Part shown: one piece after another, positions 27,496 through 38,432 of the stretch
Layout: each line of letters begins with the position of its first letter
Numbering within the stretch: the stretch's first letter is position 1
Assembly (NCBI RefSeq): GCF_012910785.2
Contig: NZ_WTVH02000010.1
Coordinates: 372,001 to 436,000 of the forward strand
DNA: 64,000 nt
Reading direction: 5' to 3'
Source of the DNA: Aromatoleum buckelii
GTDB taxonomy: Bacteria; Pseudomonadota; Gammaproteobacteria; Burkholderiales; Rhodocyclaceae
Notes under the pieces: generated by a model
Databases searched by the model: none
Seen by the model: the letters and a program-made list of their open reading frames with translations, nothing else
What the model was told of the DNA's origin: nothing
Program-made: the position numbers and the translations under genes

Positions 27496-29000
27496 GCGCC
27501 GCCCGCGCCCGTGAAATCCTCGAACGGCTGCGGCTGTCCGGTGTCGTCGCGCACGGCATCACCGCCGACTCGCGTCGCCTGCAACCCGGGGATCTGTTTG
27601 CCGCGTGGCCCGGATTCGCAGCTGACGGCCGGCGTTACGTTGCCGCCGCGATCGAGCGCGGCGCCGCCGCGGTGCTGTGGGACGACAGCGACGGCATGCG
27701 GCTCGAAGCGCTGTCGGTGCCCGCCGTGCCGGTGCCCGGTTTGCGCAGCCTCGGCGGCTTCCTCGCGCACGAGATCCATTCCCGTCCCTCCGGCAAACTG
27801 TGGATCGCCGGCGTGACGGGGACCAACGGCAAGACGACGGTGAGCCAGTGGCTCGCCGCAGCGCTCGCCGGGCTCGGCCTGCGCTGCGGCGTCATCGGCA
27901 CGCTGGGCTGCGGTTTCCCCGGCGAGCTCGTCGATAGCGGCAACACGACGCCCGACGCGCTCGAGGTGCACCGCATGCTCACCGCGTTCGTCGCGGAAAG
28001 TGCCGGCGCGGCGGCGATGGAAGTCTCGTCGATCGGGCTCGATCAGGAGCGCGTCAATGGCGTCGAGTTCGACGTCGCGGTGTTTACGAACCTGACCCGC
28101 GATCATCTCGATTACCACGGCAGCATGGAAACCTATGCAGCCGCGAAGGCGCGCCTGTTCGACCTGCCGGGCATCGGTGCCGCGGTGATCAATTTCGACG
28201 ACGACTTCGGCCTCGCCCAGGCGCGGCGGCTCGCGGCGAGCGGCATGCCGGTGATCGGCTATACGCGCTTCGCGGACCGCGCCGGCGCGGTGCCGGGCGC
28301 GCGCGTGCTGGTCGCCGCGGGTGAGCAGAACGTCCCGTCGGGCCTGCGCTTCGCGCTCGGCTGGGAGGGCGGGCACCACACCGTGCAGGTGCGCATGGTC
28401 GCGCCATTCAATGTCTCGAACCTGATGGCGGTGATCGGATCGCTGCTGGTCCGCGACGTGCCGATGGACGACATCCTGCGCAGCGTGTCGCGGCTGACGC
28501 CGCCGGCCGGGCGCATGCAGCTGGTCGGCGGCGTCGGCGAGCCGCTGGTGGTCATCGACTACGCGCACTCGCCCGACGCGCTCGCCCAGGTGCTCGAAGC
28601 GGTGCGCAGCACGGCGCAGGGGCGGGGCGGGCGCGTCGTGTGCGTGTTCGGCTGCGGGGGCGACCGCGACGCGGGCAAGCGGCCGATGATGGGAGATGTC
28701 GCGCGCGCGCTTGCCGACCGCGTGATCGTCACCAGCGACAACCCGCGCAGCGAGGATCCGCTGAAGATCATCGACGCGATCGTGCAAGGCGCCGGCCCGA
28801 ACGCCGAACGGGTCGTCGATCGCGCCCAGGCGATTCGCATCGCGGTCGGCGAAGCGGGGGCCAACGATGTGATCGTGCTCGCCGGCAAGGGGCATGAGCC
28901 TTACCAGGAGGTGCTGGGCGTGCGCTTGCCGTTCTCCGACGTCGAGCAGGCGCGACTTGCGGTGCATGCATGGAATCGAAGCCAGGGAGCAGACCAATGA
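27492..29000 (+). CDS. murE: UDP-MurNAc-tripeptide synthetase (meso-DAP adding)
   Basis: 502 residues, GTG start. ATP loop [65 protein letters not shown], and the DNPRSEDP motif near 28740 that marks meso-diaminopimelate specificity. It adds DAP to UDP-MurNAc-Ala-Glu in the cytoplasm. Overlaps by 4 bp with both neighbours. Confidence 0.97.
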   Translation: MSAARAREILERLRLSGVVAHGITADSRRLQPGDLFAAWPGFAADGRRYVAAAIERGAAAVLWDDSDGMRLEALSVPAVPVPGLRSLGGFLAHEIHSRPSGKLWIAGVTGTNGKTTVSQWLAAALAGLGLRCGVIGTLGCGFPGELVDSGNTTPDALEVHRMLTAFVAESAGAAAMEVSSIGLDQERVNGVEFDVAVFTNLTRDHLDYHGSMETYAAAKARLFDLPGIGAAVINFDDDFGLAQARRLAASGMPVIGYTRFADRAGAVPGARVLVAAGEQNVPSGLRFALGWEGGHHTVQVRMVAPFNVSNLMAVIGSLLVRDVPMDDILRSVSRLTPPAGRMQLVGGVGEPLVVIDYAHSPDALAQVLEAVRSTAQGRGGRVVCVFGCGGDRDAGKRPMMGDVARALADRVIVTSDNPRSEDPLKIIDAIVQGAGPNAERVVDRAQAIRIAVGEAGANDVIVLAGKGHEPYQEVLGVRLPFSDVEQARLAVHAWNRSQGADQ

Positions 29001-30400
29001 TGACGCTGCACGAAGCGGCGCAAGCTCTGGGTGTCGTCGCGACGACGCCGGGACATTTCAGCTCGGTGGGAACCGACAGCCGGAAGATCACGGCCGGGCG
29101 GCTTTTCGTCGCGCTGCGCGGCGAACGTTTCGATGGCCATGAATTCGTCGCTCAGGCGGCGGCCGAAGGGGCGGCAGCGGCGCTCGTCGATGCGCAGTGG
29201 GCGGGCGCGCAGCCCGAGCCGTCACGGTTGCCGCTGCTCGTCGTCGAAGACACGCGGCTGGCCTTGGGACGGCTCGCCGCACACTGGCGTGCGCGCTTCG
29301 AACTGCCCGTGATCGGAGTCACCGGCAGCAACGGCAAGACCACGGTCAAGGAAATGTGCACCGCGGTCCTGCGCGCGCAGGCCCGGCGCGATGGCTGTGG
29401 TGCGGAAGCGGTGCTCGCGACTGCGGGCAACTTGAACAACGACATCGGCCTGCCGCTGACGCTGCTCGAACTGCGCAGCGGTCATCGCGCAGCGGTCGTC
29501 GAGATGGGCATGAACCGCCCCGGCGAAATCGCCTACCTCGCCGGCCTCGCGCGTCCGACCGTCGCGATCGTGACGAACGCGCAGCGCGCGCATCTGCAGG
29601 GGATGGGGACGGTGATCGAGATCGCCCGCGAAAAGGGCGCGATCTACGAGGCGCTCGGGCCGGATGGTGTCGCAGTCATCAACGTCGACGATTTGCAGGC
29701 GCGGTACTGGCGGGAGCTCAACGCGGCGCGCCGCACGCTCACCTTTTCGCTCACTCCGCAAGCCGATGTCGCCGGCGAATGCACGCTGCGCGGCCTCGGC
29801 TCCCACCTCGACCTGACGACTCCGTCGGGGCGCATCGTTGTCGACCTCCAAGTGCCGGGCGAACACAACGCTCGGAACGCGGCCGGAGCCGCTGCAGCGT
29901 GCCTTGCGGCCGGAGCGAGTCTTGATGCGATCGCTGTCGGGCTCGCGGCCTACGCCGGCACGCGGGGACGGTTGCAGCGGCGAACCGGGCCCAACGGTGC
30001 GGTGATCCTCGACGACAGCTACAACGCGAATCCCGATTCGCTGCGCGCCGGGATCGACGTGCTCGCGGCCACCCCGGGACAGAAGATCCTGGTCCTCGGC
30101 GACATGGGCGAAGTCGGCTGGACCAGCGCGCAGGTTCACGACGAGATCGGCGGCTATGCCAAAAGCAAGGGCGTGGACGCGCTGTTCGCGCTCGGCGAAA
30201 TGAGCGCGGTGGCGGCGAGCAACTTCGGCGACGGCGGGCGCCGTTTCACGAGTGTCGAAGCGCTGGTCGCGGCGCTGACGAGAAAGCTCGATGCCGAGAC
30301 CGTCGTGCTCGTCAAAGGCTCGCGCTTCATGCGCATGGAACGGGTGGCGGACGCCCTTGTGGCGGTGCACAATGGCGCCCCCTCGACGGAAACAAAGTAA
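28997..30400 (+). CDS. murF: UDP-MurNAc-tripeptide-D-Ala-D-Ala ligase
   Basis: 467 residues. ATP loop GVTGSNGKTTVKEM, AGNLNNDIGLPLTLLEL, VEMGMNRPGEIAYL, NAQRAHL, DDSYNANPDSLRAGIDVL and LGDMGEVG are MurF markers. It completes the UDP-MurNAc-pentapeptide. ATG 28997 sits in an ATGA overlap with murE; a second ATG follows directly at 29000. Only 3 bp separate it from mraY. Confidence 0.97.
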   Translation: MMTLHEAAQALGVVATTPGHFSSVGTDSRKITAGRLFVALRGERFDGHEFVAQAAAEGAAAALVDAQWAGAQPEPSRLPLLVVEDTRLALGRLAAHWRARFELPVIGVTGSNGKTTVKEMCTAVLRAQARRDGCGAEAVLATAGNLNNDIGLPLTLLELRSGHRAAVVEMGMNRPGEIAYLAGLARPTVAIVTNAQRAHLQGMGTVIEIAREKGAIYEALGPDGVAVINVDDLQARYWRELNAARRTLTFSLTPQADVAGECTLRGLGSHLDLTTPSGRIVVDLQVPGEHNARNAAGAAAACLAAGASLDAIAVGLAAYAGTRGRLQRRTGPNGAVILDDSYNANPDSLRAGIDVLAATPGQKILVLGDMGEVGWTSAQVHDEIGGYAKSKGVDALFALGEMSAVAASNFGDGGRRFTSVEALVAALTRKLDAETVVLVKGSRFMRMERVADALVAVHNGAPSTETK

Positions 30401-30403
30401 TCG

Positions 30404-31492
30404 ATGCTGCTCGAATTCGCCCTCTGGCTGGGCCAGGACATCCGCGCCTTCAATGTGTTCGGCTACATCACGTTGCGCACGGTCATGGCCGCGATGACCG
30501 CGCTGCTGATCTCGTTCGCTTTCGGCCCGGCGCTGATCCGCTGGCTCGCGGCGAAGAAGATCGGTCAGGCAGTGCGCGACGACGGGCCGAAGTCCCACCT
30601 GACCAAAGCCGGCACGCCGACGATGGGCGGTGCGCTGATCCTCATCGCGATCGCCGTCACGACGCTGCTGTGGGGGGACCTGCGCAACCAGTACGTATGG
30701 GTGACGCTGCTGGTGACGCTCGGCTTCGGCGCGGTCGGCTGGGTCGACGACTGGCGCAAGGTCGTGCATCGCGATCCGAAAGGGCTCGCGAGCCGCTGGA
30801 AATACCTGTGGACGTCGCTGATCGCGCTCGCCGCGGCGCTGTTCCTCGGCCTGACGGCGAACGAACCGGCGCAGACCGAACTGATCGTGCCGTTCTTCAA
30901 GGCCGTGTCGTATCCGCTCGGGATGCTGGGCTTCGTCGCGCTGTCGTATTTCGTCATCAACGGCACGAGCCACTCGGTGAACCTCACCGACGGCCTCGAC
31001 GGGCTCGCGATCATGCCGACAGTGATGGTCGCAGGCGCCCTGGCGATCTTCGCCTATGTCGCCGGCCATGCCGGATTCTCGAAATACCTCGGCGTGCCGT
31101 ACATCGCCGGCGCCGGGGAACTCGCGGTGTTTTGCGGCGCGCTCGCCGGGGCGGGGCTGGGTTTCCTGTGGTTCAACGCGTATCCGGCCGAAGTGTTCAT
31201 GGGCGACGTCGGCGCGCTTGCGCTCGGCGCGGCGCTGGGCACGGTCGCCGTCGTCGTGCGCCAGGAGATCGTGCTGTTCATCATGGGCGGGCTGTTCGTC
31301 GCCGAGACGCTGTCGGTGATGGTCCAGGTGCTGTATTTCAAGGCCAGCGGCGGCAAGCGCATCTTCCGCATGGCGCCGCTTCATCACCACTACGAGCTGG
31401 GCGGCTGGAAGGAAACCCAGGTGGTGGTCCGCTTCTGGATCATCACGATCATGCTGGTGCTGTTCGGCCTGTCGACGCTGAAGCTGCGATGA
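30404..31492 (+). CDS. mraY: Phospho-MurNAc-pentapeptide transferase
   Basis: 362 residues, about ten membrane segments. Active-site blocks: GWVDDWRK (Asp pair), [21 protein letters not shown] and [11 protein letters not shown]. It transfers phospho-MurNAc-pentapeptide to undecaprenyl phosphate, making lipid I. ATGA overlap with murD. Confidence 0.97.
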   Translation: MLLEFALWLGQDIRAFNVFGYITLRTVMAAMTALLISFAFGPALIRWLAAKKIGQAVRDDGPKSHLTKAGTPTMGGALILIAIAVTTLLWGDLRNQYVWVTLLVTLGFGAVGWVDDWRKVVHRDPKGLASRWKYLWTSLIALAAALFLGLTANEPAQTELIVPFFKAVSYPLGMLGFVALSYFVINGTSHSVNLTDGLDGLAIMPTVMVAGALAIFAYVAGHAGFSKYLGVPYIAGAGELAVFCGALAGAGLGFLWFNAYPAEVFMGDVGALALGAALGTVAVVVRQEIVLFIMGGLFVAETLSVMVQVLYFKASGGKRIFRMAPLHHHYELGGWKETQVVVRFWIITIMLVLFGLSTLKLR

Positions 31493-32889
31493 GTGCACTG
31501 ACCGGAAAACACGTTCTGGTTCTCGGGCTGGGCGAGTCCGGGCTGGCGATGGCGCGCTGGTGTACGCTGCGCGGCGCGCGCCTGCGCGTTGCCGACAGCC
31601 GGCAGACGCCGCCCGGGCTCGATGCGCTGCATGCGGATGCGCCGCTGGCCGAAATCGTCGTCGGCAGCTTCGGCGCGGAAGTGCTGAACGGTATCGATCT
31701 GGTTGCGCTCAGTCCGGGACTCGACCCGCGCGTCGGCGTCGCCGCCGAAGCGCGCCACCGCGGATTGCCGCTGACCGGCGAGATGAGCCTGCTCGCCGAG
31801 GCGCTCGACGAACTCGGGGTGCGGGCGCAGACCCGCATCCTTGCGATTACCGGCACCAACGGCAAGACCACCACCACTGCGCTCACCGCCGCTCTCGCCC
31901 GATCGGCAGGCGTGGATGCGGTGGCGGCGGGCAACATCAGCCCGGCGGCTCTTGATGTGCTGATGGACCGGCTGGCACAGGGCGCTCCGCTGCCCGAGTG
32001 CTGGGTGCTCGAGCTGTCCAGCTTCCAGATCGAGACGATGCGTGCACTCGATCCCGAGGCCGCGACCGTGCTGAACGTCAGCGATGACCATCTCGATCGC
32101 TATGTCGACGTCGACGAATACGCTGCCACCAAGGCTGCGATCTTCGAAGGCGGCGGCGTGCAGGTACTCAACCGCGACGACGGACGGGTGGCGGCGATGG
32201 CCTTGCCCGGACGCCCGCTGATCCGCTTCGGCGTTTCGGCGCCGCGGGCGACGGACGACTACGGCATCGCGGAGATCGCCGGCGAAGCGTGGCTGGTGCG
32301 CGGATCACAACGCCTGCTCGCGCTGGCCGACCTGCCTCTTGCGGGCCGGCACAACGCCGGCAATACGCTGGCCGCGCTGGCCTTGTGCGAAGGCGGCCTG
32401 GGCATCGCGCCGCAGCGCCTGACCGACGCTGTCGTCGCGTTTCGCGGCCTGCCGCATCGCGTCGAGCTGGTCGCCGAGCGCAGCGACGGCGTGCGCTTTT
32501 ATGACGATTCCAAAGGTACCAATGTCGGCGCCACGGTGGCTGCGCTCGACGGGATGGACTGCCCGGTCGTGCTGATCGCCGGCGGCGACGGCAAGGGACA
32601 GGACTTTTCGCCCCTGCGCGAAGCCGTTGCGCGCCACGCCCGGGCAGTGGTGCTGATCGGGCGCGATGCCGCCCGCATCGAGTCCGCGCTGCAAGGGTCG
32701 GCGGTCGCGGTCGAACATGCACCGGACCTCGAGGTAGCGGTCGTTCGCGCCAACGAGCAGGCTCGGCCCGGCGACGCGGTGCTGTTGTCGCCTGCCTGCG
32801 CGAGCCTCGACATGTTCCGCAACTACGCGCATCGCGCCGAAGTGTTCGTCGCTGCAGCACGGCGGCTGCCGCAGGTGCGCGCATCATGA
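31489..32889 (+). CDS. murD: UDP-MurNAc-L-Ala:D-Glu ligase
   Basis: 466 residues. N-terminal Rossmann-like [18 protein letters not shown] loop [35 protein letters not shown], and C-terminal [16 protein letters not shown] and [11 protein letters not shown]. It adds D-Glu to UDP-MurNAc-Ala. Overlaps both neighbours by 4 bp. Confidence 0.97.
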   Translation: MSALTGKHVLVLGLGESGLAMARWCTLRGARLRVADSRQTPPGLDALHADAPLAEIVVGSFGAEVLNGIDLVALSPGLDPRVGVAAEARHRGLPLTGEMSLLAEALDELGVRAQTRILAITGTNGKTTTTALTAALARSAGVDAVAAGNISPAALDVLMDRLAQGAPLPECWVLELSSFQIETMRALDPEAATVLNVSDDHLDRYVDVDEYAATKAAIFEGGGVQVLNRDDGRVAAMALPGRPLIRFGVSAPRATDDYGIAEIAGEAWLVRGSQRLLALADLPLAGRHNAGNTLAALALCEGGLGIAPQRLTDAVVAFRGLPHRVELVAERSDGVRFYDDSKGTNVGATVAALDGMDCPVVLIAGGDGKGQDFSPLREAVARHARAVVLIGRDAARIESALQGSAVAVEHAPDLEVAVVRANEQARPGDAVLLSPACASLDMFRNYAHRAEVFVAAARRLPQVRAS

Positions 32890-34118
32890 AGTTCGCCAGC
32901 GCGTTCGCCGGTTTCCTTGCCACGCGCCACGAAAACGGCGGCACGCAGACGAGCCGCGCGGTCGACCGCCTGATGCGCCCGGCCGATTCGCAGCGCGAAC
33001 TCGATCCGCTGCTGATCTGGCCGGCGGCGGGGCTCCTGCTGATCGGGCTGGTGATGGTTTACTCGTCGTCGATCGCCATCGCCGAAGGCAGCCGCTTCAC
33101 CGGCCACCAGTCGCATTACTTCCTGCTGCGGCACGCGATGTTCCTGGCGGTGGGGGTCGGCGCCGGGCTCGCCGCGTTCCAGCTGTCGATGCGCCAGTGG
33201 CAGGGCCTCGCGCCGTGGCTGTTCCTCGTTGGCCTCCTGCTCCTCATCGTCGTGCTGATCCCGGGCGTCGGTCGCGAGGTCAACGGGGCGCAGCGCTGGC
33301 TGCCGCTCGGTCCGCTGAACCTGCAGCCGTCGGAGCTGATGAAGCTGTTCGTCGCGCTGTATGCCGCCGATTACACGGTACGCAAGTTGCCCGACATGGG
33401 CAGTTTTCGTCGTGGCTTCCTGCCGATGGCGGCGATGATTCTGCTGGTCGGCTTCCTGCTGCTCGGCGAGCCCGATTTCGGCGCTTTCGTCGTCATCACC
33501 GCGATCGCGTTCGGCGTGCTGTTCCTCGGCGGCATCAACGTGCGAGTGTTCGCGCTGCTCGCGCTCGTCGCGGTGATCGGCTTCATGCTGCTGATCTGGC
33601 TGTCGCCGTATCGCCGCGACCGCATTTTCGGCTTCATGGACCCGTGGCAGGACGCGTTCGGCAAAGGCTACCAGCTGTCGCACGCGCTGATCGCATTCGG
33701 CCGCGGGGAATGGTTCGGCGTGGGGCTCGGCGCGAGCGTCGAGAAGCTGTTCTACCTGCCCGAGGCACACACGGATTTCCTGCTCGCGGTGATCGCCGAG
33801 GAGCTAGGTTTCGCCGGAGTGCTGACGGTGATCGCGCTGTTCGCGATCCTGATTCATCGCGCGCTGGTCCTCGGGCGCGAGGCGGTCAAGCTGGAGCGCT
33901 ATTTTTCCGGCCTCGTCGCGATGGGCATCGGACTGTGGTTCGGCGTCCAGTCGTTCATCAACATGGGCGTCAACATGGGTTTGCTGCCGACCAAGGGACT
34001 GACGCTGCCGCTGATGAGTTTCGGTGGTTCGGGCATCGTCGCGAACTGCCTCGCGCTGGCGATCCTGCTGCGCGTCGACTGGGAAGTGCGCCAGTTGAAG
34101 CGGGGGACCGCAGCATGA
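32886..34118 (+). CDS. ftsW: Septal peptidoglycan glycosyltransferase FtsW
   Basis: 410 residues of the SEDS family with about ten membrane segments. Markers: [11 protein letters not shown] early, [64 protein letters not shown] and [14 protein letters not shown]. It polymerises lipid II at the septum with FtsI. Its stop overlaps the start of a 26-codon mini-frame instead of murG. Confidence 0.96.
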   Translation: MKFASAFAGFLATRHENGGTQTSRAVDRLMRPADSQRELDPLLIWPAAGLLLIGLVMVYSSSIAIAEGSRFTGHQSHYFLLRHAMFLAVGVGAGLAAFQLSMRQWQGLAPWLFLVGLLLLIVVLIPGVGREVNGAQRWLPLGPLNLQPSELMKLFVALYAADYTVRKLPDMGSFRRGFLPMAAMILLVGFLLLGEPDFGAFVVITAIAFGVLFLGGINVRVFALLALVAVIGFMLLIWLSPYRRDRIFGFMDPWQDAFGKGYQLSHALIAFGRGEWFGVGLGASVEKLFYLPEAHTDFLLAVIAEELGFAGVLTVIALFAILIHRALVLGREAVKLERYFSGLVAMGIGLWFGVQSFINMGVNMGLLPTKGLTLPLMSFGGSGIVANCLALAILLRVDWEVRQLKRGTAA

Positions 34119-34195
34119 GCACTTCGCCGGGCCGCCCCAAGAAGTGCTCAGTCCCGCTTGGCGGGACCGCGCGCAGCGCGAGGGTGCCCCAATGA
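34115..34195 (+). CDS. 26-codon mini-frame bridging ftsW and murG, built on palindromes
   Basis: A small frame ([15 protein letters not shown]...) starts in an ATGA overlap with the ftsW stop and ends in an ATGA overlap with the murG start. Its DNA holds two hairpins: 34117-34125 with 34141-34149 (9 bp, loop 15) and 34151-34157 with 34161-34167 (GTCCCGC/GCGGGAC, loop TTG). It looks like a repeated palindromic unit that kept coupling through the operon. A translated peptide is possible but unproven. Confidence 0.4.
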   Translation: MSTSPGRPKKCSVPLGGTARSARVPQ

Positions 34196-35265
34196 AGACG
34201 CTGCTCGTGATGGCGGGCGGCACCGGCGGCCACATCTTCCCCGGCGTCGCCGTCGCCGAGCAGTTGCGCGGGCGCGGCTGGCGCATCGTGTGGATGGGCA
34301 ACCCGGATGGCATGGAGGCGCGGATCGTGCCGCAGCACGGCTACGAGACCTCGTGGGTGCGCTTTGGCGCGTTGCGCGGCAAGGGGCTGCTGCGCAAGTT
34401 GCTGCTGCCGCTGAACCTGCTGCGCGGTTTCTGGCAGGCGCAGGGCGAACTGCGGCGCATCCGGCCCGACGTCGTGCTTGGCATGGGCGGTTACGTGACT
34501 TTCCCGGGCGGCATGATGGCGGCGCTGCTCGGCCGTCCGCTGGTGCTGCACGAACAGAATTCGGTCGCCGGACTCGCCAACCGCGTGCTCGCCGGCGTCG
34601 CCGACCGCGTGCTGTCGGGCTTTCCGCACGCACTAAAGAAAGCCGGCTGGGTCGGCAATCCCGTGCGCGCCGACATTGCTGCCGTGCCGCCGCCGGACGA
34701 ACGTTTTGCCGGGCGCAGCGGGCCGCTGAAATTGCTCGTCGTCGGCGGCAGCCTCGGTGCGGCGGTGCTGAACGACACCGTGCCGAAAGCACTCGCGCGG
34801 ATCGACAAGGCGCAGCGGCCGATCGTCACGCACCAGGCCGGCGCGAAGCAGCTCGAAGCGCTGCGCGCGGCGTACGCGGCGGCCGGCGTCGAGGGCGAAC
34901 TGCTGCCGTTCATCGACGACATGGCGTCCAGATATGCCGAAGCCGATCTCGTCGTCTGCCGTGCGGGGGCGCTGACGGTCGCGGAACTCGCGGCGGTCGG
35001 GGCGGCGAGCCTGCTGGTGCCGTTCCCGCACGCCGTCGACGATCACCAGACGGGAAACGCGCATTTTCTCGCCGATCGCGGCGCCGCCTACCTGCTGCCG
35101 CAGCCGGAGTTCGATGCCGAACGGCTGGCAGGCATCATCGAGAGCCTCGCCCGCGACCGCCTGCTCGACATGGCGACGAAAGCGCGGGCGCTGGCCAAGC
35201 CGCGCGCGACCGAAGCGGTTGCACAGGCTTGCGAGGAACTCGCGGCAGGGAGAAAAAAGAAATGA
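34192..35265 (+). CDS. murG: Undecaprenyl-PP-MurNAc-pentapeptide GlcNAc transferase
   Basis: 357 residues, GT-B fold. [24 protein letters not shown], the [14 protein letters not shown] loop, [26 protein letters not shown] and the C-terminal [36 protein letters not shown] are diagnostic. It makes lipid II on the inner face of the membrane. The ATG is preceded by the palindromic mini-frame. ATGA overlap with murC. Confidence 0.97.
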   Translation: MKTLLVMAGGTGGHIFPGVAVAEQLRGRGWRIVWMGNPDGMEARIVPQHGYETSWVRFGALRGKGLLRKLLLPLNLLRGFWQAQGELRRIRPDVVLGMGGYVTFPGGMMAALLGRPLVLHEQNSVAGLANRVLAGVADRVLSGFPHALKKAGWVGNPVRADIAAVPPPDERFAGRSGPLKLLVVGGSLGAAVLNDTVPKALARIDKAQRPIVTHQAGAKQLEALRAAYAAAGVEGELLPFIDDMASRYAEADLVVCRAGALTVAELAAVGAASLLVPFPHAVDDHQTGNAHFLADRGAAYLLPQPEFDAERLAGIIESLARDRLLDMATKARALAKPRATEAVAQACEELAAGRKKK

Positions 35266-36677
35266 AGCACAAGGTCAAGCGCATCCACTTCGTCGGCATC
35301 GGCGGCGCCGGCATGAGCGGGATCGCTGAAGTGCTGGCGAACCTCGGCTACATGGTCAGCGGCTCGGATCTGGGCGAGAACGCCGCGACGCGGCGGCTCG
35401 CCGCGCTCGGCGTGCGCGTGAGGTTCGGCCATGCGGCGGAGAATGTCGCGGACGCGGACGCGGTCGTGATCTCGACGGCCGTGCGCAACGACAATCCGGA
35501 AGTCGTCGCGGCGCGATCGCGTCATGTGCCGATCGTGCCGCGCGCGCAGATGCTCGCGGAACTCATGCGCCTGAAGCACGGCATCGCGATCGCCGGCACG
35601 CACGGCAAGACGACGACTACTTCGCTGGTCGCGAGCATCCTCGCCGAAGGGGGCATGGACCCCACTTTCGTCATCGGCGGCAAGCTCAATGCGGCCGGCG
35701 CGAACGCGCGGCTCGGCAAGGGCGATTTCCTCGTCGCCGAAGCAGACGAGTCCGATGCATCGTTCCTGCTGCTGACGCCGGTGATTTCGGTCATCACGAA
35801 CATCGACGCGGACCACATGGACACCTACGGGCACGACTTCGCGCGGCTCAAGCAGGCGTTCGTCGACTTCCTGCAGCACCTGCCGTTCTACGGCGTCGCG
35901 GTGCTGTGCGAGGACGACCCGCACGTGCGCTCGATCATGCCGCTGGTGTCGAAGCAGGTCGTGCGCTACGGCCTGTCGGAGACTGCCGGCATCCGCGCCG
36001 AGAACGTCCGCGCCGAAGGCGGGCGGATGCTGTTCGACGTCGTGCGCACCAACGGCTCAGTGAGTCGGCTGCCGATCGAACTGAACCTGCCCGGCGTGCA
36101 CAACGTGCTGAACGCGCTGGCGGCGATCGCCGTGGCGACCGAAGTGCAGGTGCCGGACGCGGCGATCGTCAAGGCGCTGGCCGAATTCCGCGGCGTCGGC
36201 CGGCGCTTTCAGCGCTATGGCGAGGTGGCGTTGCGCGACGCCGAAGGCACACCGCAAGGCAGCTGCACGCTGATCGACGACTACGGCCACCACCCGGTCG
36301 AGATGGCGGCGACGCTTGCCGCGGCGCGCGGCGCATTCCCGGGCCGGCGGCTGGTGCTGGCGTTCCAGCCGCACCGCTTCACGCGCACGCGCGACTGTTT
36401 CGAGGATTTCGTCAAAGTGCTGTCGACCGTCGATGCGCTGCTGCTCGCCGAAGTCTATGCCGCCGGGGAGTCCCCGGTCGTGGCTGCCGATGGCCGCTCG
36501 CTGGCGCGGGCGATCCGCGTCGCGGGCAAGGTCGAGCCGGTGTTCGTCGAAGACATCGACGAGATGCCGGCGACGATCCTCGCGGCGGTGCGAGATGGCG
36601 ATGTGGTGATCACGATGGGCGCCGGCTCGATCGGTGCGGTGCCCGGCAAACTGGCAAGCAGCGAGGAACTGGTGTGA
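35262..36677 (+). CDS. murC: UDP-MurNAc:L-alanine ligase
   Basis: 471 residues. N-terminal [21 protein letters not shown] loop [50 protein letters not shown] and FQPHRFTRT are as in MurC. It adds the first residue of the stem peptide. Starts in the ATGA overlap with murG; its TGA overlaps the ddl GTG start. Confidence 0.97.
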   Translation: MKHKVKRIHFVGIGGAGMSGIAEVLANLGYMVSGSDLGENAATRRLAALGVRVRFGHAAENVADADAVVISTAVRNDNPEVVAARSRHVPIVPRAQMLAELMRLKHGIAIAGTHGKTTTTSLVASILAEGGMDPTFVIGGKLNAAGANARLGKGDFLVAEADESDASFLLLTPVISVITNIDADHMDTYGHDFARLKQAFVDFLQHLPFYGVAVLCEDDPHVRSIMPLVSKQVVRYGLSETAGIRAENVRAEGGRMLFDVVRTNGSVSRLPIELNLPGVHNVLNALAAIAVATEVQVPDAAIVKALAEFRGVGRRFQRYGEVALRDAEGTPQGSCTLIDDYGHHPVEMAATLAAARGAFPGRRLVLAFQPHRFTRTRDCFEDFVKVLSTVDALLLAEVYAAGESPVVAADGRSLARAIRVAGKVEPVFVEDIDEMPATILAAVRDGDVVITMGAGSIGAVPGKLASSEELV

Positions 36678-37603
36678 GGGGCAACGGCGTGGGGGCAAAA
36701 TTCGGGAAAGTCGCAGTGCTGCTCGGTGGCACGTCTGCCGAGCGGGAAGTCTCGCTGATGTCCGGCGGCGCGGTGCTCGCGGCGTTGCAGGCGGCCGGCG
36801 TCGATGCACACGGCTTCGACCCGGCGCAGCAGGATCTGCACATCCTTAAGGAGCAGGGTTTCGACCGCGCGTTCATCGCGCTGCATGGCCGCGGCGGCGA
36901 GGACGGCACGGTGCAGGGGCTGCTGGAACTGCTGAAGATCCCTTACACCGGCAGCGGCGTGATGGCCTCCGCGCTGGCGATGGACAAATGGCGCACCAAG
37001 ATGGTGTGGGCGGCGTGCGGCCTCCCGACGCCGCGCTACGCGATCCTCGCCGCGGACACCGACTGGGACGCCGTCGTCGCCGAGCTGGGGCTGCCGATTT
37101 TCGTCAAGCCGGTGCATGAAGGCTCGAGCATGGGCGCAACGAAAGTCACCGCGGCGGGCCAGCTCAAGGCGGCGTGGGAGCTCGCGGCGCGCTTCGACGA
37201 CCTCGTGCTCGCCGAGGAGTTCGTCGCCGGCGCCGAGCTGACAGTGCCTTTCCTCGGCGAGCGTGCGCTGCCCGTAATCCGCATCGAGGCGCCGGGGGGG
37301 AAATACGACTACCAAAACAAGTATTTCACCGACGAAACCCGCTACCTGTGCCCGAGCGGGCTGCCCGCCGAACAGGAGCAGACGCTACAGGCGCTGGTGA
37401 TGAAGAGCGCGCGGGTGCTCGGCTGCCGCGGCTGGGGCCGCGCCGACCTGATGCTGACCGCGGACGGCCGGCCGTACCTGCTCGAAATGAACACGTCGCC
37501 CGGCATGACCGGCCATTCGCTCGTGCCGATGGCGGCCAAAGCCGTCGGTCTGGACTTCACCGCGCTGTGCCTGACGATCCTCGAGGACGCGCGCCTTGGC
37601 TGA
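36674..37603 (+). CDS. ddl: D-alanine--D-alanine ligase
   Basis: 309 residues, ATP-grasp, short DdlB type. [19 protein letters not shown] at the N-terminus, [29 protein letters not shown], and [24 protein letters not shown] with metal ligands near the end. GTG 36674 lies in a GTGA overlap with murC and has a GAGGA site; GTG 36689 is possible. The end overlaps ftsQ by 8 bp. Confidence 0.95.
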   Translation: MRGNGVGAKFGKVAVLLGGTSAEREVSLMSGGAVLAALQAAGVDAHGFDPAQQDLHILKEQGFDRAFIALHGRGGEDGTVQGLLELLKIPYTGSGVMASALAMDKWRTKMVWAACGLPTPRYAILAADTDWDAVVAELGLPIFVKPVHEGSSMGATKVTAAGQLKAAWELAARFDDLVLAEEFVAGAELTVPFLGERALPVIRIEAPGGKYDYQNKYFTDETRYLCPSGLPAEQEQTLQALVMKSARVLGCRGWGRADLMLTADGRPYLLEMNTSPGMTGHSLVPMAAKAVGLDFTALCLTILEDARLG

Positions 37604-38432
37604 CTTCCGTCCCCGCGACGCGTTGCGCCACGGCGGCCTCGGCGGCAGCCGAGGGCCGGCACGCGCGCGCGAAAAGGAAGGACTGTGGGACAAGCCGGCG
37701 ACGCTGAACCTGATTTCGGAGGTGCTGATGCTGTTCGCCGCGGTCGCGCTCGGCTACGCGCTCGTGGTGTGGTTTTTGTCGCGGCCGCTTTTCCCGCTGC
37801 GCGAAGTCGTCGTGCTGACGCCGCCCGCGCAGGTCACGACGGCGCAGCTCGAATACGTCGCGCGCACCGCGATCCGCGGCAATTTTTTCTCGGTCGACCT
37901 CGAGCAGGTACGCGGGGTGTTCGAGAAGCTGCCGTGGGTGCGCCGCGCCGAAGTGCGGCGGCGCTGGCCGGATGTCCTCGAACTGCGGCTCGAGGAGCAC
38001 CAGGCGGCGGCGTACTGGACGGTTTCGGAGAGCGGCGAATCGCAGCTCGTGAATCGCTACGGCGAAGTGTTCATCGCCGCGAGCAACGCCGACATCCCGG
38101 CTTTTTCGGGCCCGCAGGGCTCGGCCGCATACATCCAGGCACGGCATCGCGAGTTCGAGCGCGTGCTCGAGCCGCTCGGCCGCCGTCTCGTCGGCCTCGC
38201 GCTGTCGGCGCGCCAGGCGTGGCAGCTGCGCCTCGACGACGGCTTGGTGATCGTGCTCGGCCGGGACCATGAAAAGGCCCCGACCGATCAGCGGCTGGCG
38301 CGCTTCGTTCATGCGTGGCCGAACGCGCGCGATGGCGTCGGAGTACAGGTGGCGGTAGCGGATCTCCGCTATCCGAGCGGATTCGCCCTCACTCCGGTGG
38401 GCGACTTGAAAGCAACGAAAGGCAAGCAATGA
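37596..38432 (+). CDS. ftsQ: Cell division protein FtsQ
   Basis: 278 residues, bitopic. Cytoplasmic N-terminus, one membrane segment ([19 protein letters not shown]), POTRA domain ([41 protein letters not shown]) and FtsQ beta domain. The start is TTG 37596, supported by GAGG about 10 nt upstream and by the need to include the cytoplasmic part; no ATG or GTG serves. A TTG start may keep FtsQ scarce. ATGA overlap with ftsA. Confidence 0.92.
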   Translation: MADFRPRDALRHGGLGGSRGPARAREKEGLWDKPATLNLISEVLMLFAAVALGYALVVWFLSRPLFPLREVVVLTPPAQVTTAQLEYVARTAIRGNFFSVDLEQVRGVFEKLPWVRRAEVRRRWPDVLELRLEEHQAAAYWTVSESGESQLVNRYGEVFIAASNADIPAFSGPQGSAAYIQARHREFERVLEPLGRRLVGLALSARQAWQLRLDDGLVIVLGRDHEKAPTDQRLARFVHAWPNARDGVGVQVAVADLRYPSGFALTPVGDLKATKGKQ

